In this document: piece by piece, positions 62,733 to 64,000 of the stretch
How the letters are laid out: each line of letters opens with the position of its first letter
How positions within the stretch are numbered: position 1 is the first letter of the stretch
Assembly: GCF_000203795.2 (NCBI RefSeq)
Contig: NW_006281108.1
Coordinates: forward strand, 873,868-937,867
Source: Batrachochytrium dendrobatidis JAM81
Lineage: Eukaryota; Chytridiomycota; Chytridiomycetes; Rhizophydiales
Direction of reading: 5' to 3'
DNA length: 64,000 bases
Notes under the pieces: model-generated
Database searches by the model: none
Seen by the model: the letters and a program-made list of their open reading frames with translations, nothing else
What the model was told of the DNA's origin: nothing
Made by a program: the position numbers and the translations under genes

Positions 62733-64000
62733 TTATTTATGATTGCTATTATTTTCATGATCTGATGTATCGGGTTCAGACACATCACCATTCTTGTCTT
62801 GTACATCATCCTCGTCATCAGATTCTGTATCATCATTATCGTCACCCATGGCAGCCATTTTCATCTTCCATTGATGAGCCAAGGCCAGCAGTTTAAAGTT
62901 GGGCTTTTCATCCTCATCATCTGGGAAAATGTAATCGTAATACTCGTCCCAACCAGCAGGCGCACCATGCTCATCTTCAACTCGTCTACGTTTCTTGACA
63001 GGTCTTGGAAGCTTGGCCACCACGCTTTTGAGTGTTTCTGGTGTACCATGCAGACGCTCAAAATCACGCCATGCTTCGAGAAGAAGCACTCGTTCTTCTT
63101 TTGTTGAAGTCTTGCGCAAATGGGTATTGGACAAGGCAAACCGTGATCGACTTTGAGCAATAGCGGCTTGAGTGTCGCCATTATCCAGTGCACTCATTTC
63201 AAAGTTGGCAAAGCTGATGTGCACCTGAATGATGTATTTCCAATTTAAAACGTACCGATGCAGCATATTTAATATAAAAGCCCGTTAGTAAACACTCGTC
63301 ACAATCTATTCCATTGTTCAGATTATGGATTACCTTGACATGATCAGTTAGTTGAAGCAAACGATGGTACAACTCGCGAGCATTCTTCCATTCGGTTTCC
63401 TTGATTTCAAAATCGATATATGATTTCCACAAAATCTCTGGCATATCTAAAGCGGGTTGTGCAATCGCAGCCTCAAAGATGGCTCGAGCACGGTCCTCGT
63501 CACCAAGCATACTTTCCAACTCTGCAAACTTGATCCAGCCATAACAGTTGACAGGATTCCACTCGAGATATTTTTGATATAGAATGCGGACACGATCAAA
63601 ATCACGCAAAGAAAGTTCAAGTTCAATGTAGCTTTTGAATAGCCTTTCTTTGGGACACATGCCAATAGCTTGGCCAAGAACTTTGCGAGCTTGAGTAAGA
63701 TCCAACAAGCGTATCAAAAAATGAGAGTACATGACCCATACCTTGGAAAAAGTAAATTGTTTGTGTGGAATCAATTTGATGCAGTTGATGTACACTTGAC
63801 GGGCACGTTCCACATCATTTGCAACAGTTTCTTCCCATACTGCATAAAACAACCATAAATAAATATATCGTCTCCAGTATCGCTTTTCAGCAGCAGGCGG
63901 GACCTGAGCAATAGCACGCTCATACACTTCGCGTATTTTTTCATGTCGATCAGTGGATTCTTCCAAACGAATGTAGTCAAACCATACATCGTAGTTGTGA
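62733..64000 (-). CDS. CLF1: Pre-mRNA splicing factor CLF1/CRNKL1 (Crooked neck), C-terminal part
   Basis: Two exons are visible, 64000-63334 (continuing beyond the window) and 63224-62733, giving the last approximately 385 residues. HAT (half-a-TPR) repeats are clear: [106 protein letters not shown] and [10 protein letters not shown]. The acidic and basic tail [28 protein letters not shown] is the conserved CLF1 end. The protein is a scaffold of the NineTeen complex in the activated spliceosome. Convergent with the RasGEF-like gene, 138 bp between stops. Confidence 0.94.

Overview
The window looks like nuclear DNA from a zoosporic (flagellated) fungus, most likely a chytrid. The genes are AT-rich and intron-rich, with mostly short GT-AG introns of about 50-180 bases. 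The conserved proteins are fungal or opisthokont. Fungal hallmarks (a gp91-type NADPH oxidase without EF-hands, a Mug70-like CBS/PB1 protein, an FMP25-like RCC1 protein) sit beside genes that only ciliated or flagellated lineages keep: katanin-like 2, axonemal dynein light chain 1, TBC1D31, RNF32, tectonic, a centrin-like protein and a CFAP144/FAM183-like protein. A Batrachochytrium-type chytrid would fit; the species assignment is inference.

Layout. 1-5.9 kb: 3' end of a katanin-like 2 gene, VPS20/CHMP6, an RCC1-repeat mitochondrial protein, and a CBS-PB1-membrane protein. 5.9-10.3 kb: an MHYT-domain membrane protein bracketed by two nearly identical 1.04-kb direct repeats. 10.3-20.7 kb: AMMECR1, a tiny LYR protein, the P5A ATPase SPF1, mitochondrial HemW/RSAD1, proteasome beta subunit PRE1/PSMB2, and the double-RING protein RNF32. 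21-30.4 kb: UTP4, NADPH oxidase, dynein light chain 1, and a seven-finger C2H2 protein. 30.7-37.2 kb: a membrane-anchored coiled-coil protein with a W2-like domain, then TBC1D31. 37.3-51.4 kb: two full-length BIG/Sec7 ARF-GEF paralogues, tail to tail, with near-identical patches that include an intron. A separate 470-bp inverted repeat flanks the first of them. 51.9-64 kb: UBE2J/UBC6, tectonic, an Erf2-like DHHC acyltransferase, a small unknown protein, a centrin-like protein, a CFAP144-like protein, a RasGEF-like protein and the C-terminal part of CLF1/CRNKL1.

Functional themes are (i) cilium and basal body (seven loci), (ii) endomembrane traffic (two Sec7 ARF-GEFs, VPS20, SPF1, UBC6, DHHC) and (iii) housekeeping RNA, protein and haem biology. 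The most unusual structure is the 37-51 kb Sec7 locus, an inverted paralogue pair with apparent gene conversion and inversion-prone flanking repeats. Several introns use GC-AG splice sites. Exon boundaries were derived by hand from reading frame, GT(GC)/AG sites and family knowledge, so errors of a few bases are possible.
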